Below, piece after piece: positions 32,330 through 41,876 of a stretch of 64,000 nt of DNA. Made by a program: the position numbers and the translations under genes. The stretch lies in contig JAEPDS010000004.1 of assembly GCA_016842065.1 (NCBI GenBank), positions 151,518-215,517 on the forward strand, given 5' to 3'. Positions within the stretch are counted from its first letter, which is position 1, and each line of letters starts with the position of its first letter. The stretch comes from Candidatus Thiodiazotropha sp. 'RUGA'. Its GTDB lineage: Bacteria > Pseudomonadota > Gammaproteobacteria > Chromatiales > Chromatiaceae. The notes below the pieces were generated by a model. It did no database searches. It was not told the DNA's origin and saw only the letters and a list, made by a program, of their open reading frames with translations.

Positions 32330-32500
32330 TCAGGTTTTTATCACCCGGAGTGGGATTACCTGCATTAACTCTATGCCTGATTGATTAATTGTTAAAATCG
32401 TTTATTACTTTTTAAATAATCGTTAAAGTCTATTACTAACTTACACCCCATCTGCAATCCATAGTTTTCTGAGACTGTCGTAAAAATCCTTATGACAAAA

Positions 32501-32643
32501 CCGCAAACGGTCGCGAATCACCGCGAATTTACGCAATAGGAAATCCTCAAAGAACCAGTCTTGGGAGAGGCGTATTGAAAGGAATTTGATTAGCGACTAT
32601 TCGCGGTGATACGCGTTCATTAGCGGCCATTAGATAATCCGCA
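32501..32643. repeat. Family C repeat, inverted pair
   Basis: Units CGCAAACGGT, CGCGAATCAC, CGCGAATTTA (32502-32531) face the opposite-orientation block 32590-32643 with TTCGCGGTGATACGCGTTC. The two blocks are imperfect reverse complements around a 50-bp spacer. The location is the katG / iron transporter gap (343 bp), which otherwise holds an A+T-rich katG promoter region. Confidence 0.65.
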
Positions 32644-32651
32644 AACAATCC

Positions 32652-33704
32652 CTAATCGGCCACCACAGGAAAGGCCACCAGATGGTCCACATAGAGGCGT
32701 ATACCGATCATCTCTCCCACATCATGATCATGGTGGCTCTGCACCAGACAGAGCAACTCGGTACCATCCTCAAGCGCCAGGGTGTAGAGATATTCCGCTC
32801 CCTGGAATACCTTGTCGACAATTTTGAGCTTGAAATCGCTCTCGTCGTCATGCACCACATCATCGGGGCGTATCAGTAACTCAACCTTCTCACCGGCAGC
32901 AGGTTGTTTGACAAACTCTCCATGGATCTTACCCAGCGCAGACTGAATATCACCATCCATTGTCACCTCCCCGGGGATCATCGCACCCTGACCGATAAAA
33001 TCCGCAACGAAGCGGTCGTTGGGACGATGGTAGAGGGAGTAACCGTTATCCCACTGGCGTAACCGCCCATCGCCAAGCACACCGATGGCATCGGCCAAGG
33101 CAAAGGCCTCCAGCTGATCGTGGGTCACCAGAATCGCGGTAACCTCCTCACGCTTCAGAATATCCCTGACTTCGCGGGCAAGCTGCTCCCGCAACTCCAC
33201 ATCCAGCCCGGAGAAGGGTTCGTCGAGCAGCAGGATATCGGGTTGTGGCGCCATCGCCCGTACCAGTGCCACCCGCTGTTGCTGACCACCGGATAGCTGA
33301 TGCGGATATTTCTTCTGGGTACCGGACAGACCCACCAGTGCCAACAGGGATTTGACCCGCTCTCTTCGTTGCGCCTGACTCTGCCCACGCAGACCGAAGG
33401 CGATATTGTCTTCGATGTTCAGATGTGGATAGAGCGCAAAATCCTGAAACACCATGCCAACCCGCCGCTTCTCCGGTGCCAGGGTCTCACCGGGAGAGGA
33501 GACACAACGACCATGCAGCAGGATCTCCCCCTTGGCCAGTGGCTCAAAACCTGCGATCGCTCGGAGCAGGCTGGTCTTGCCACAACCGCTGGGCCCCAGC
33601 AGACAGCCGATGACCCCGCGCTCCAGTTCGAAACTGACATCATCAACCACAGTCTGACGACCATATTTGACGCTTGCATGTTTGACATTAAGTTGGTTCG
33701 GCAT
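32652..33704 (-). CDS. fbpC: Ferric iron ABC transporter, ATP-binding protein
   Basis: 350 aa. Walker A GPSGCGKTSL, Q-loop, signature LSGGQQQRVALVRAM, Walker B DILLLDEPFSG and the H-loop TH are all present; a C-terminal TOBE-type regulatory domain follows (about 250-350). It energises import of periplasmic Fe(III). Its start overlaps the end of the permease gene by 17 bp, so they are coupled. Confidence 0.93.
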   Translation of the reverse strand: MPNQLNVKHASVKYGRQTVVDDVSFELERGVIGCLLGPSGCGKTSLLRAIAGFEPLAKGEILLHGRCVSSPGETLAPEKRRVGMVFQDFALYPHLNIEDNIAFGLRGQSQAQRRERVKSLLALVGLSGTQKKYPHQLSGGQQQRVALVRAMAPQPDILLLDEPFSGLDVELREQLAREVRDILKREEVTAILVTHDQLEAFALADAIGVLGDGRLRQWDNGYSLYHRPNDRFVADFIGQGAMIPGEVTMDGDIQSALGKIHGEFVKQPAAGEKVELLIRPDDVVHDDESDFKLKIVDKVFQGAEYLYTLALEDGTELLCLVQSHHDHDVGEMIGIRLYVDHLVAFPVVAD

Positions 33705-35364
33705 GACGGGACCGGGTAATGGATCGGCTTAATAAAATCACAGGCAGTATACCAACCGCCACAATGGTCAGAGAGGCGTAGGATGCATCCGCCAGCCGTT
33801 CATCTGAAGCCAGCTCATAAGCCCTGACCGCGAGGGTGTTGTAGTTGAAGGGCCGTAGTATCAGGGTAGCCGGCAACTCTTTCAATACGTCGACGAAGAC
33901 CAGTAGCAGGGCGGTCATCAGACTGCCTTTCAGCATCGGCATATGCACCCGGTGAATGATCTCCCTGGAACCCACCCCCATGGAGAGGGCAACTTCATCC
34001 ATGGTCGGCCGGATCTTGCCCAGCCCCGCCTCCACCGTCTGCAGTGAGACGGCGAGAAAGCGCACCAGGTAAGCAAAAATCAAAGCCACCAGGGTGCCAC
34101 TGAGCAGCAGGCCCGTGGACCAGCCAAACTGGGCCCGCATCCAATCATCCAGCGCATTGTCGAAGGCGGCAAAGGGGATCATCACGCCGATGGCAATGAC
34201 GGTACCGGGTATGGCGTAGCCCATACCGGCGGTTCGTACCGCCAGCACCACCGGCCAACTGCCGTATTGGCGTTTACCGTAACTGAGAAACAGTGCCAGC
34301 AGCAGGGCCAGGCCCGAAGCCGAAGCGGCGAGTGCCAGACTGTGAGTGATCAGACTCAGAAAGCGGCCATCCAGGCTCTCCTCGGCGGTGGTCAATGCCC
34401 ACCAGAGCAGTTGCCCCGCAGGCAGCAAAAAGCCGAAAAACAGGGCGCCGAAGCAGATCATAAAGGCCATAAAGGATTGCAGGCGGGTCAATTGAAAACG
34501 TGTCAATGACTGGTGTCGTTGGGTGGTGTGGTGGTAGCGGGCCTGCCTGCGGGAGCCCTTCTCAATCAGGATCAGGGTAAACACCACCAGCAGCAACATG
34601 GCAGAGAGCTGGGCCGCTGCCGCCGCATTGTTCAATCCGTACCAGGTACGAAATATCCCGGTGGTAAAGGTCGACACACCAAAGTACTGCACAGTGCCGT
34701 AATCGGCCAAGGTCTCCATCAACGCCAGCGAGAGGCCGGCCACTATGGCGGGTCTCGCCAGTGGCAGGGCGACCATGAAAAAGGTCCGCCAGGGACCATT
34801 GCCAAGGGTTCTGCTGACATCCAGCACACAGATCGACTGCCCCATGAAGGCCGCCCTGGAAAGCAGATAGACATAGGGATAGAGCACCAGCGCCAGCATC
34901 AGTGCGGCACCCTCTATGGAGCGGATCTCTGGAAACCAGTAGTCTCCGTAGCCCCAGCCTGTGAGCTCCCTGAGCAGGGTCTGTACCGGGCCGGCAAAAT
35001 CGAACAGCCCGGTATAGGTATAGGCGATGATATAGGCCGGTATGGCCATTGGCAGCAGCAGCGCCCACTCAAACAACCAACGACCGGGAAACTGGCACAT
35101 ACTGGTAAGCCAGGCGGTACTGACGCCGAGCAGCAATACACCGATCGCAACACCAACCATCAACAGCAGGGAGTTGATCACATAATCCTGAAGCACAGTG
35201 GCCGCCAGATGCTCCCACACCTCTCCCGCCGGCTCCAACAGATAGCCGAGCACCACCAACACCGGCACCGCCAGTAGCAGTGCAATGCTGATCACGCCCA
35301 GGCTCCAGCCGTTGATGCGGAACGGCAGACGTGACAGCAGCCGCTTGTCAGAGACCAGCTGCAT
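33688..35364 (-). CDS. fbpB: Ferric iron ABC transporter, fused two-domain permease
   Basis: About 558 aa from the ATG at 35364 (a GTG at 35412 would add 16 residues; neither has a strong binding site). Roughly twelve membrane helices form two tandem permease domains, each with a cytoplasmic EAA-type loop (SRTLGNGPWRTFFMVALPLARP and SMGVGSREIIHRVHMPMLKG). This double layout is typical of FbpB/SfuB. It lies between the binding-protein and ATPase genes. Confidence 0.92.
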   Translation of the reverse strand: MQLVSDKRLLSRLPFRINGWSLGVISIALLLAVPVLVVLGYLLEPAGEVWEHLAATVLQDYVINSLLLMVGVAIGVLLLGVSTAWLTSMCQFPGRWLFEWALLLPMAIPAYIIAYTYTGLFDFAGPVQTLLRELTGWGYGDYWFPEIRSIEGAALMLALVLYPYVYLLSRAAFMGQSICVLDVSRTLGNGPWRTFFMVALPLARPAIVAGLSLALMETLADYGTVQYFGVSTFTTGIFRTWYGLNNAAAAAQLSAMLLLVVFTLILIEKGSRRQARYHHTTQRHQSLTRFQLTRLQSFMAFMICFGALFFGFLLPAGQLLWWALTTAEESLDGRFLSLITHSLALAASASGLALLLALFLSYGKRQYGSWPVVLAVRTAGMGYAIPGTVIAIGVMIPFAAFDNALDDWMRAQFGWSTGLLLSGTLVALIFAYLVRFLAVSLQTVEAGLGKIRPTMDEVALSMGVGSREIIHRVHMPMLKGSLMTALLLVFVDVLKELPATLILRPFNYNTLAVRAYELASDERLADASYASLTIVAVGILPVILLSRSITRSRHAEPT

Positions 35365-35497
35365 GACAACCTGCCTGAACAACAGCCAGAGAGTCACAAC
35401 CGGTAGAGCCACACAAGCTGACCGGTGACACCCTGTTGACCTTCACAACACCCAACTACCTACCCCAAACCAACCAAAGATCGGCTAATCATGCCAG

Positions 35498-36520
35498 TTA
35501 TTTCCAACCGGCGCGATCCATCAGTTTGAGCGCTTCAGGATTCAGCTCACCCAGACGACTCAGATTGATGCCATCCATGCTGAACTTGCCCCAGGCCTGC
35601 AACGTCTCTCCCGCTGCCACATCACTGCGAACCGGATACTCACCATTGGTCTCCGCATACCATGCCTGAGCGGACTCTCCGACCAGAAACTCGAGCAGTT
35701 TGATCGCTGCCTGTTTGTGTTTGGCGGTTTTGATCAGGGCCGCACCACTGATATTCACATGCGCCCCGCGTCCAGCCTGGTTGGGCCAGAAGACACCCAT
35801 TTTTTCAGCCGCCTGACGTTGCGCCTGATCCTTTGATTTCAACATTCCCGCCAGATAGTAGGTGTTGGCAACCGCAATATCACACAGGCCTGCAGCGGCC
35901 GCTTTGATCTGATCCCGGTCTCCACCTTTGGGGGGACGGGCAAATTGTTTAACGAAGGATTTGGCCCAGCTCTCGGTCGCTTCAACACCGTTCGCCTCGA
36001 TCATCGAGGCGACCAGAGATTGGTTATAGATATTGCCTGAGGAACGGATGCAGATCCGACCCTTCCACTGGGGATCGATCAGCGCCTCATAGGAGGAGAG
36101 TGTGGACGGGTCCACCTTGCCTTTGACGTAGAGTATCGGTCTCGCACGCAAGGAGAGACCAAACCAGTGGCCTTCTGGATCCCGATAGTTGCCGGGTACG
36201 AGTTGGTTCAACAGCTCAGATTCAACGGCCTGAGTCACACCGGCCGCTTTGGCCCGATGCAGACGGCCGGCGTCGGTGGTGATCAGCAGATCGGCCGGAG
36301 TATTGCGTCCTTCACTCTGCAGCCGCTGCAGCAGAGCATCCGCCTTGCCGGTCACCAGGTTGACCTCGATACCTGTCTCTTGAGTAAACCTGTCTAATAG
36401 TGGTTTGATAAGTTTCTCTTTACGTGCAGAGTAGAGGTTAACCTCATCTGCGTTGGCCACCACAGGCAGCAGCAGACTCAGCACCACTGGAGCAAGTATG
36501 AATTTGGTTAGAATTGACAC
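35498..36520 (-). CDS. fbpA: Ferric iron ABC transporter, periplasmic binding protein
   Basis: 340 aa from a GTG at 36520, which has AAAGGAG eight bases upstream. A Sec signal peptide ends near VVANADE. The mature protein starts VNLYSARKEKLIKPLLDRF and has a TYYLAG motif with paired tyrosines typical for Fe(III) binding in the FutA/FbpA family. It is the first gene of fbpABC, with a Fur-like site upstream. Confidence 0.93.
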   Translation of the reverse strand: MSILTKFILAPVVLSLLLPVVANADEVNLYSARKEKLIKPLLDRFTQETGIEVNLVTGKADALLQRLQSEGRNTPADLLITTDAGRLHRAKAAGVTQAVESELLNQLVPGNYRDPEGHWFGLSLRARPILYVKGKVDPSTLSSYEALIDPQWKGRICIRSSGNIYNQSLVASMIEANGVEATESWAKSFVKQFARPPKGGDRDQIKAAAAGLCDIAVANTYYLAGMLKSKDQAQRQAAEKMGVFWPNQAGRGAHVNISGAALIKTAKHKQAAIKLLEFLVGESAQAWYAETNGEYPVRSDVAAGETLQAWGKFSMDGINLSRLGELNPEALKLMDRAGWK

Positions 36521-36561
36521 GATAATGTCTCCTTTCAGAGTAGATTTGAATAATATTTGCA

Positions 36562-36580
36562 AATGATAACGATTTTCATT
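36562..36580 (-). promoter_or_regulatory. Candidate Fur box before the iron transporter
   Basis: AATGATAACGATTTTCATT is close to the Fur consensus of overlapping GATAAT hexamers in inverted form. It lies about 40 bp upstream of the fbpA start. Iron-repressed expression of the transporter is inferred. It also lies 65 bp before the divergent cobO gene. Confidence 0.75.
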
Positions 36581-36644
36581 TTAGTTCGCAACACCCCAAA
36601 TAAGACAATCACCGCATAACCGCGTTGAGGATCGGCAGAGAAGC

Positions 36645-37181
36645 ATGAAAAAGCGAGAAAAACGCAACGGCCTGACCCTGGTTCACACCGGGGACGGAAA
36701 AGGTAAATCTTCCAGTGCCTTCGGTATGGTGTTTCGCGCAGCCGGTTGGGACATGAAGGTCTTGGTGGTTCAATTCATCAAGGGCAAGTGGAAAACCGGT
36801 GAACAGCAGGCCGCCTCCCGGTTTGACAACATCGAGTGGTACGCCCTGGGTGACGGCTTTACCTGGGATACCAACAATCCCGAACAGGACCAGCAGACAA
36901 GCCGGTCGATCTGGGCTTTCTGCCAACAGAAGATCCTCTCTGAAGCCTATGACCTGGTGGTGCTGGATGAGATCAACTACTGCTGCAGTTATGGTTGGCT
37001 GACAGGCAAGGAGGTCGCTGATTTCATCAAACAGTCAAAACCTCATTGGATGCATGTGGTACTGACCGGACGGCAAGCACCGGATGAGTTGATTGAAATT
37101 GCTGACACGGTGACGCAGATGGGGCTGGTCAAACACGCCTTCGAGCAAGGAATCAAAGCGGAACAGGGGATCGAGTTTTAG
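36645..37181 (+). CDS. cobO: Cob(I)alamin adenosyltransferase
   Basis: 178 aa. The P-loop HTGDGKGKSSSAFG near residue 15 and the conserved VVQFIKGKWKTGEQ and LDEINYCCSYGW segments identify the CobO/CobA family. It forms adenosylcobalamin from cob(I)alamin and ATP. It is a single gene divergent from fbpABC; no cobalamin riboswitch is evident in the 125-bp gap. Confidence 0.96.
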   Translation: MKKREKRNGLTLVHTGDGKGKSSSAFGMVFRAAGWDMKVLVVQFIKGKWKTGEQQAASRFDNIEWYALGDGFTWDTNNPEQDQQTSRSIWAFCQQKILSEAYDLVVLDEINYCCSYGWLTGKEVADFIKQSKPHWMHVVLTGRQAPDELIEIADTVTQMGLVKHAFEQGIKAEQGIEF

Positions 37182-37191
37182 CGGTATTCGT

Positions 37192-37248
37192 TGGGGCATG
37201 GCCCCACCCTACCAATTTATTCAGTGTGTAGGGTGGGGCCATGCCCCA
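37192..37248. repeat. Family B hairpin repeat, perfect copy
   Basis: Two 21-bp arms (37192-37212 and 37228-37248), exact reverse complements built on TGGGGCATGGCCCCAC, surround a 15-base loop. It lies just after cobO and before the convergent AIM24-like gene, so it can act as a bidirectional transcription stop. Related copies are at 39040-39096 and 61060-61077. Confidence 0.85.
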
Positions 37249-37314
37249 CCAAAACACTGATTCAGCTAAGATTGAGCCGGTCGTAATATCGATAGACAGG
37301 AGCGGATTGGCGAC

Positions 37315-38103
37315 TCAATTACCATCAAGAACCCGGCCGATCCCACCAAGCACGGACCCTTCACCCTTGTCGGAACCGCCCGCAGAAGGTGCGTTGGCCA
37401 ATATACGATCGGCCATGCGCGAGAAAGGCAGACTCTGCAACCAGACTCTGCCATGCCCCTTGAGGGTCGCAAGAAACAGCCCTTCCCCACCAAATACCAT
37501 CGACTTCAGATTACCGGCGCGCTGGATGTCATAGTCAATACCATCGGTGAATCCCACCAGACAGCCGGTATCCACCCGTAAGGTCTCGCCATTGAGTTGT
37601 TTCTCAACGATCGTTCCCCCTGCCTGAATGAACGCCATGCCGTCACCCTCCAGGGTCTGCAGAATGAAACCCTCGCCACCAAACAGACCGGTGCCGATCC
37701 GCCGGTTGAAAGCGATGTCCACCTTGGTGCCCAGAGCGGCGCAGAGAAACGCATCTTTCTGACAGGTCACCTTCTCACCCAGCTTAGCCATATCCAGAGC
37801 AACGATATTGCCTGGATAGGGAGCCGAAAAAGCCACCCGCTGCTTGCCTGATCCCCGATTGGTAAAGTGGGTGGTGAATATGGATTCACCGGTGAACACC
37901 CGCTTGCCGGCAGAAAACAGCTTGCCCATGAATCCCTCATCCGGGTTGGAGCCATCACCCATTTTGGTCTCGAAATCGACACCCTCCTCCAGATAGGTCA
38001 TTGCACCTGCTTCGGCAATCACCGTCTCTCCCGGATCAAGTTCCACCTCGACCAGTTGCATCTCCGAACCCAGAATCTCATAGTCAACTTCGTGACAGCG
38101 CAT
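37315..38103 (-). CDS. AIM24 / TIGR00266 family protein
   Basis: 262 aa from the ATG at 38103 with GGGAG eight bases upstream. The sequence has the beta-rich, glycine-spaced AIM24 pattern: [54 protein letters not shown]. No signal or membrane segment. Members are widespread and uncharacterised in bacteria; a link to membrane organisation in mitochondria gives the name. Confidence 0.9.
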   Translation of the reverse strand: MRCHEVDYEILGSEMQLVEVELDPGETVIAEAGAMTYLEEGVDFETKMGDGSNPDEGFMGKLFSAGKRVFTGESIFTTHFTNRGSGKQRVAFSAPYPGNIVALDMAKLGEKVTCQKDAFLCAALGTKVDIAFNRRIGTGLFGGEGFILQTLEGDGMAFIQAGGTIVEKQLNGETLRVDTGCLVGFTDGIDYDIQRAGNLKSMVFGGEGLFLATLKGHGRVWLQSLPFSRMADRILANAPSAGGSDKGEGSVLGGIGRVLDGN

Positions 38104-38339
38104 TGGCAAAGCTCCCGTTATCATTTGAGGTTCAAAATCAGTTGCTTTGATGAATCCACGAATTACCATCCTGGTGAATCAATCTAAGCATCCCTATATC
38201 ATAGTCAGCGATTTTATCGACCTGTAATCCTTAAGCCGTACTCTTATAAAGCATTGTTATGGAACAATGGTGAGAAATGTGTGACAAATGACAACGAAGC
38301 CTATAAAAAGTTGCCATTGCCAACATGGCAGGGTTAGGG

Positions 38340-38359
38340 CCTGTTAACACTAATCCAAT
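38340..38359 (+). repeat. Family A end sequence, single copy before dsbB
   Basis: CCTGTTAACACTAATCCAAT, in the orientation of a left end. A second left end follows dsbB at 38958-38977 and a right end at 39152-39171. The dsbB gene therefore sits between two copies in direct orientation. Confidence 0.65.
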
Positions 38360-38448
38360 TGCTCTACCTAATGACAAAAATTAACAGACCAGATTCAGCA
38401 TATAGTGAATACTCATCCCCTGGCACCATGCATAAATCAGAAGCTGTC

Positions 38449-38955
38449 ATGACGCATCATCGTACACTGAGCTGGCTAATCCTCGCGGCAACCACGCTGA
38501 CGCTGGAACTCGCAGCACTCTATTTCCAGCATGTCATGTCACTTGAACCCTGTGTGTTATGCATCTATCAGCGAGTCGCCGTTGGCATACTCTTCACCGC
38601 TTTTCTATTCGGTGCGATCGCCCCCCATGTTTCAATCTTGCGCTGGTTCAGCTATCTGATCTGGTCTGCGGGGGCACTCTGGGGTCTCTATCTGGCACTT
38701 AAGCAATCCGGGCTTCAGCTGGGTATCATTCCACCATCCATGAGCTGTGATGTGAATGCCAAATTCCCGGACTGGCTGAAACTTGACGAATGGTTTCCCG
38801 CCATATTCCAGCCTTCAGGTTTCTGCGATGACATCCAGTGGCAGTTCATCGGCCTCAGCATGGCGCAGTGGATGATCGTGATCATGACAGGCTATCTGCT
38901 GTTGCTGTCGCTGTTCATCTTTTTCGACATTCGAGCCAGGATCAGCAGGTCCTAG
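38449..38955 (+). CDS. dsbB: Disulfide bond formation protein DsbB
   Basis: 168 aa from the ATG at 38449 (earlier ATGs at 38428 and 38371 are in frame but less likely). Four membrane helices are visible. The quinone-coupled pair is EPCVLCIYQR, and the second periplasmic pair is Cys in PPSMSCDVNAK and PSGFCDD. It reoxidises DsbA with quinone. No dsbA is adjacent. It is flanked by family A repeat ends. Confidence 0.92.
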   Translation: MTHHRTLSWLILAATTLTLELAALYFQHVMSLEPCVLCIYQRVAVGILFTAFLFGAIAPHVSILRWFSYLIWSAGALWGLYLALKQSGLQLGIIPPSMSCDVNAKFPDWLKLDEWFPAIFQPSGFCDDIQWQFIGLSMAQWMIVIMTGYLLLLSLFIFFDIRARISRS

Positions 38956-38957
38956 GG

Positions 38958-39171
38958 CCTGTTAAAACAAATCCAATACGCCCTACTGGGCGCAAAAACA
39001 GTGCCAATCCCGAATGGGAGTTACTTAAGCGTTGTTTGATGGGGCATGGCCCCACCCTACCATTTCATTCACAGTGTAGGATTGGGCCATGCCCCACCAA
39101 AACCCTTAGATAAAACTCGATGCGATGAGTTTTTGTGATTTTGTAAGGGCTATTGGATTCGTGCTAACAGG
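38958..39171. mobile_element. MITE-like element with imperfect terminal repeats (family A)
   Basis: CCTGTTAAAACAAATCCAAT (38958-38977) pairs with the complement of 39152-39171 at 17 of 20 positions. The 214-bp element carries no gene but contains a family B hairpin (39040-39096). The element starts two bases after the dsbB stop codon. Its interior right half resembles 61060-61140. Confidence 0.65.
39040..39096. repeat. Family B hairpin repeat inside the MITE-like element
   Basis: Arms 39040-39060 and 39076-39096 are reverse complements except for two positions, with the same core and loop size as 37192-37248. The shared core and identical spacing indicate common origin. Confidence 0.8.
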
Positions 39172-39185
39172 TCTTTGCTGAGCAT

Positions 39186-39968
39186 TCAGCAATCTTTCAA
39201 TTGTTCGCTACCGAAATAGGCTTTGTAAAACTGCAGTGCAGCCCGTCCGCTCTTGGAGCCTCCTCTCGCCATGGCAAAATGTTTGGCCGCTTCATGAAGC
39301 CTCTCTCGATCGCCGCTATAATCCTTGAAATAGTGATCGACAATCGCCAGGTAACCTTGCCAATTGACCGGATAGAAAGAGAGCCATAAACCAAACCGAT
39401 CGGAAAGAGCCAGCTTCTCCTCCACCGTATCGCCCAGGTGGAGATCCCGCCCCACCAACACCGCATCCTGGTTATCCTGCATCGATTCCGGCAACAGATG
39501 GCGGCGATTCGAGGTGGCATAGATCAATATATTTTCCGCTGGCGCCTCTATTGAGCCGTCGAGCACGCTCTTCAACGCGCGGTAGGAGGCTTCACCCTGC
39601 TCAAACGTCATATCGTCACAAAACACGATGAACTTTTGCGGCAGATCCCTGATCTCATCGACGATCTCCGGCAGCTCCACCAGATCGTTTCGATCCACTT
39701 GAATCAACCGCAAACCCTGGCGCCAATAGTTGTTCAACAGCGCTTTGATCAGCGAGGATTTACCGGTACCGCGAGAGCCCCAGAGCAGAGCATTGTTGGC
39801 CCCTGCAGCGTTGAGAAAACGCTCGGTATTATCGATCAACTGGCGTTTCTGCTCATCGATACCAACCAGTTGGGAGAGCATGATCGGATCGATACGTTCA
39901 ATCCCGCGCAGATAGCCTTTGCGTGGACGCCAGACAGCGGCATTGATCTTCTGCCAGTCAATCGACAT
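39186..39968 (-). CDS. DUF815-family ATP-binding protein
   Basis: 260 aa. Walker A WGSRGTGKSSL (about residue 60), Walker B KFIVFCDDMTF, and YATSNRRHL (sensor-like) support an AAA+ ATPase of the DUF815 family. No membrane segment. Its cellular role is not known. It begins right after the repeat element, and is a single gene facing away from the PGPGW-like gene. Confidence 0.9.
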   Translation of the reverse strand: MSIDWQKINAAVWRPRKGYLRGIERIDPIMLSQLVGIDEQKRQLIDNTERFLNAAGANNALLWGSRGTGKSSLIKALLNNYWRQGLRLIQVDRNDLVELPEIVDEIRDLPQKFIVFCDDMTFEQGEASYRALKSVLDGSIEAPAENILIYATSNRRHLLPESMQDNQDAVLVGRDLHLGDTVEEKLALSDRFGLWLSFYPVNWQGYLAIVDHYFKDYSGDRERLHEAAKHFAMARGGSKSGRAALQFYKAYFGSEQLKDC

Positions 39969-40170
39969 GATTCAGTCACCTTAAGTTATGGAAGGGTTGT
40001 TTCAACCGATCTTTTTCCAACCAACGCTCGTACCCGACCCATGATTCTCCGGCATAAAGTGTCAGATATTATCGGCCGGGGCCTTCATCAAAGCTTCACA
40101 TTCCACAGGTTAGAATTCAACTCCAGCCGAAAATTTGTGACCGGTAGAGAGACTTCACCAACCCGTTTGA

Positions 40171-40416
40171 ATGCTTATGAAATGGCTCTACTTATCCATC
40201 GGTTCACTCTCCATTCTGAGTGGTCTGATCACCTTTCTGCTACCACTACCCATCGGCGTGCCACTGCTGTTAATCGGCACACCCATCATCATGCGCCACT
40301 CCCCAACCGGACGACGCTGGATCATGCATCTGCTGAGGAGATTTCCAGCGCTGCGGAAGCGCATCAAGGAGCAGGAGGCAAGCATCGCCAAGCGTCTGGA
40401 TAACGATCGATCCTGA
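40171..40416 (+). CDS. Small membrane protein, PGPGW-like
   Basis: 81 aa with one hydrophobic hairpin (about 5-45: YLSIGSLSILSGLITFLLPLP, then IGVPLLLIGTPIIM) and a basic cytoplasmic tail. It resembles short conserved membrane proteins of the PGPGW group, in which Leu/Pro/Gly hairpins are typical. Function unknown. It ends 19 bp before the facing diguanylate cyclase stop. Confidence 0.7.
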   Translation: MLMKWLYLSIGSLSILSGLITFLLPLPIGVPLLLIGTPIIMRHSPTGRRWIMHLLRRFPALRKRIKEQEASIAKRLDNDRS

Positions 40417-40435
40417 TGACGCCTAAGCTCAGTTG

Positions 40436-41851
40436 TTACTGATCAGCCACCACAACGCAGTTTCGCCCTTTCGCCTTGGCCTCGTAGAGTGCGTAGTCCG
40501 TACGCTTCAGACAGTTGCCCAACACCTCACCGGGTTGATACAGGGAGACACCGAAACTGGCGGTTACCTGCAACTGTTTATCAATCAGTGTCATCGGGTT
40601 GGCAGACAGGTCATCACACAGCCGTTGCGCCAGCAGCCTGGCTTCCGCCAGTTGGGTTTCAGGGCAGAGAATCATAAATTCCTCACCACCCCAGCGACCC
40701 AGCTCATCCGCTTCACGAATCCGGCTCTTCAGTTGTTTAACGATATACGTCAATACCTGATCGCCGATATCATGACCGTAGTTGTCGTTGATCTGCTTGA
40801 AGTGATCCACATCCAGCAGGATGATGCAGAAGCTCTCTGAACCCCGTTCGGTCTGAGAGACCACTTGATCCAGGCGCCGGGTCATGGCGCGGCGGTTGAG
40901 TGAGTTGGTCAGGTAATCGATTCGCGAAGTCTCTTCCAGCATCTGTTCGACGTGCTTTCTTTCAGCAATCTCCTTCAACAGCTTCTGATTGGTCTGAACC
41001 AGTTCCATGGTGCGGTTCTCGACCCGCTCCTCCAGATCATCATGGGCGCTGCGAAGTGCCATCTGGTTGGCCTCGATCTGCTGCTGTTTGATCTCCAGTC
41101 TTTCTGACATCAAATCAAAAGCGCGCGCCAGCTGATCGATTTCATCACCGTTGGCCTGATTACCATTTGCCTGACTATCGGGGGCTATCCTGGCGAAACG
41201 GGTGGTCAGATGGCTGATACGACGGGTGAAATTTTGTGATAGGAGCCGGCTGAATATCATCGCCAATATCACCGACAGAGCGAGTGATAAAAAACCGGCA
41301 AGTCGAATCTGTTCGAATTTCTTCTTAACCTCATCCGCACGCATATCGATGCCGATCAGATAATCATCCTTACCCGCTTGTATCGGAGCATAGCCGGATA
41401 GAAATACCCCCCAGCGATCCTCTACCAGCTCCTGGTCAACCGAGGGACGAAGAAAGCCTTCCATCAGGGTATCGATATCAGGCTCATAGATTTCACCCGG
41501 CAAGGCCGGTTCCTGCATATCCGAATCAACCACGAAGGCCGCCTTGTCATCCACCTTTCTCATGACGTAGATAAAGGCGATATCCGGATTGGTTTTCACA
41601 TAACTGCGCAGTTGATTGACGTACAACTGATAGTTGGGCGTGGCCATATCCTTCTCTTCCCTGATCTGATCCAGTTGTGCATCCTGCAAACCGCTGCTGA
41701 TCAGGGAAGCACTATTCATCAGGCGTGACTGCAGGGCATGCATCAGATTTTCGATGGCACTGTGGTAGAAGTAGCTGCCGACACTTCCTGAAACCAGAAT
41801 AATGGCAGCGAAGTGACTTAGAAACAGCTTGGTCTGGATGGTGAATCTCAT
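40436..41851 (-). CDS. Membrane sensor diguanylate cyclase
   Basis: 471 aa. A membrane helix at about 10-30 and another near 180-200 frame a periplasmic sensor of about 150 residues. A HAMP linker and coiled coil (about 200-300) follow, then a GGDEF domain with GGEEF at 388-392. An intact inhibitory I-site (RxxD, READ) lies five residues before it. It should make cyclic di-GMP in response to an external signal. No EAL domain is present. Confidence 0.92.
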   Translation of the reverse strand: MRFTIQTKLFLSHFAAIILVSGSVGSYFYHSAIENLMHALQSRLMNSASLISSGLQDAQLDQIREEKDMATPNYQLYVNQLRSYVKTNPDIAFIYVMRKVDDKAAFVVDSDMQEPALPGEIYEPDIDTLMEGFLRPSVDQELVEDRWGVFLSGYAPIQAGKDDYLIGIDMRADEVKKKFEQIRLAGFLSLALSVILAMIFSRLLSQNFTRRISHLTTRFARIAPDSQANGNQANGDEIDQLARAFDLMSERLEIKQQQIEANQMALRSAHDDLEERVENRTMELVQTNQKLLKEIAERKHVEQMLEETSRIDYLTNSLNRRAMTRRLDQVVSQTERGSESFCIILLDVDHFKQINDNYGHDIGDQVLTYIVKQLKSRIREADELGRWGGEEFMILCPETQLAEARLLAQRLCDDLSANPMTLIDKQLQVTASFGVSLYQPGEVLGNCLKRTDYALYEAKAKGRNCVVVADQ

Positions 41852-41876
41852 AGGAAGCAGTTCTTAAAATCTGTTG

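Noticed and set aside
36521..36644. Cobalamin riboswitch before cobO
   Set aside because: The gap is short and holds no recognisable B12-box sequence.
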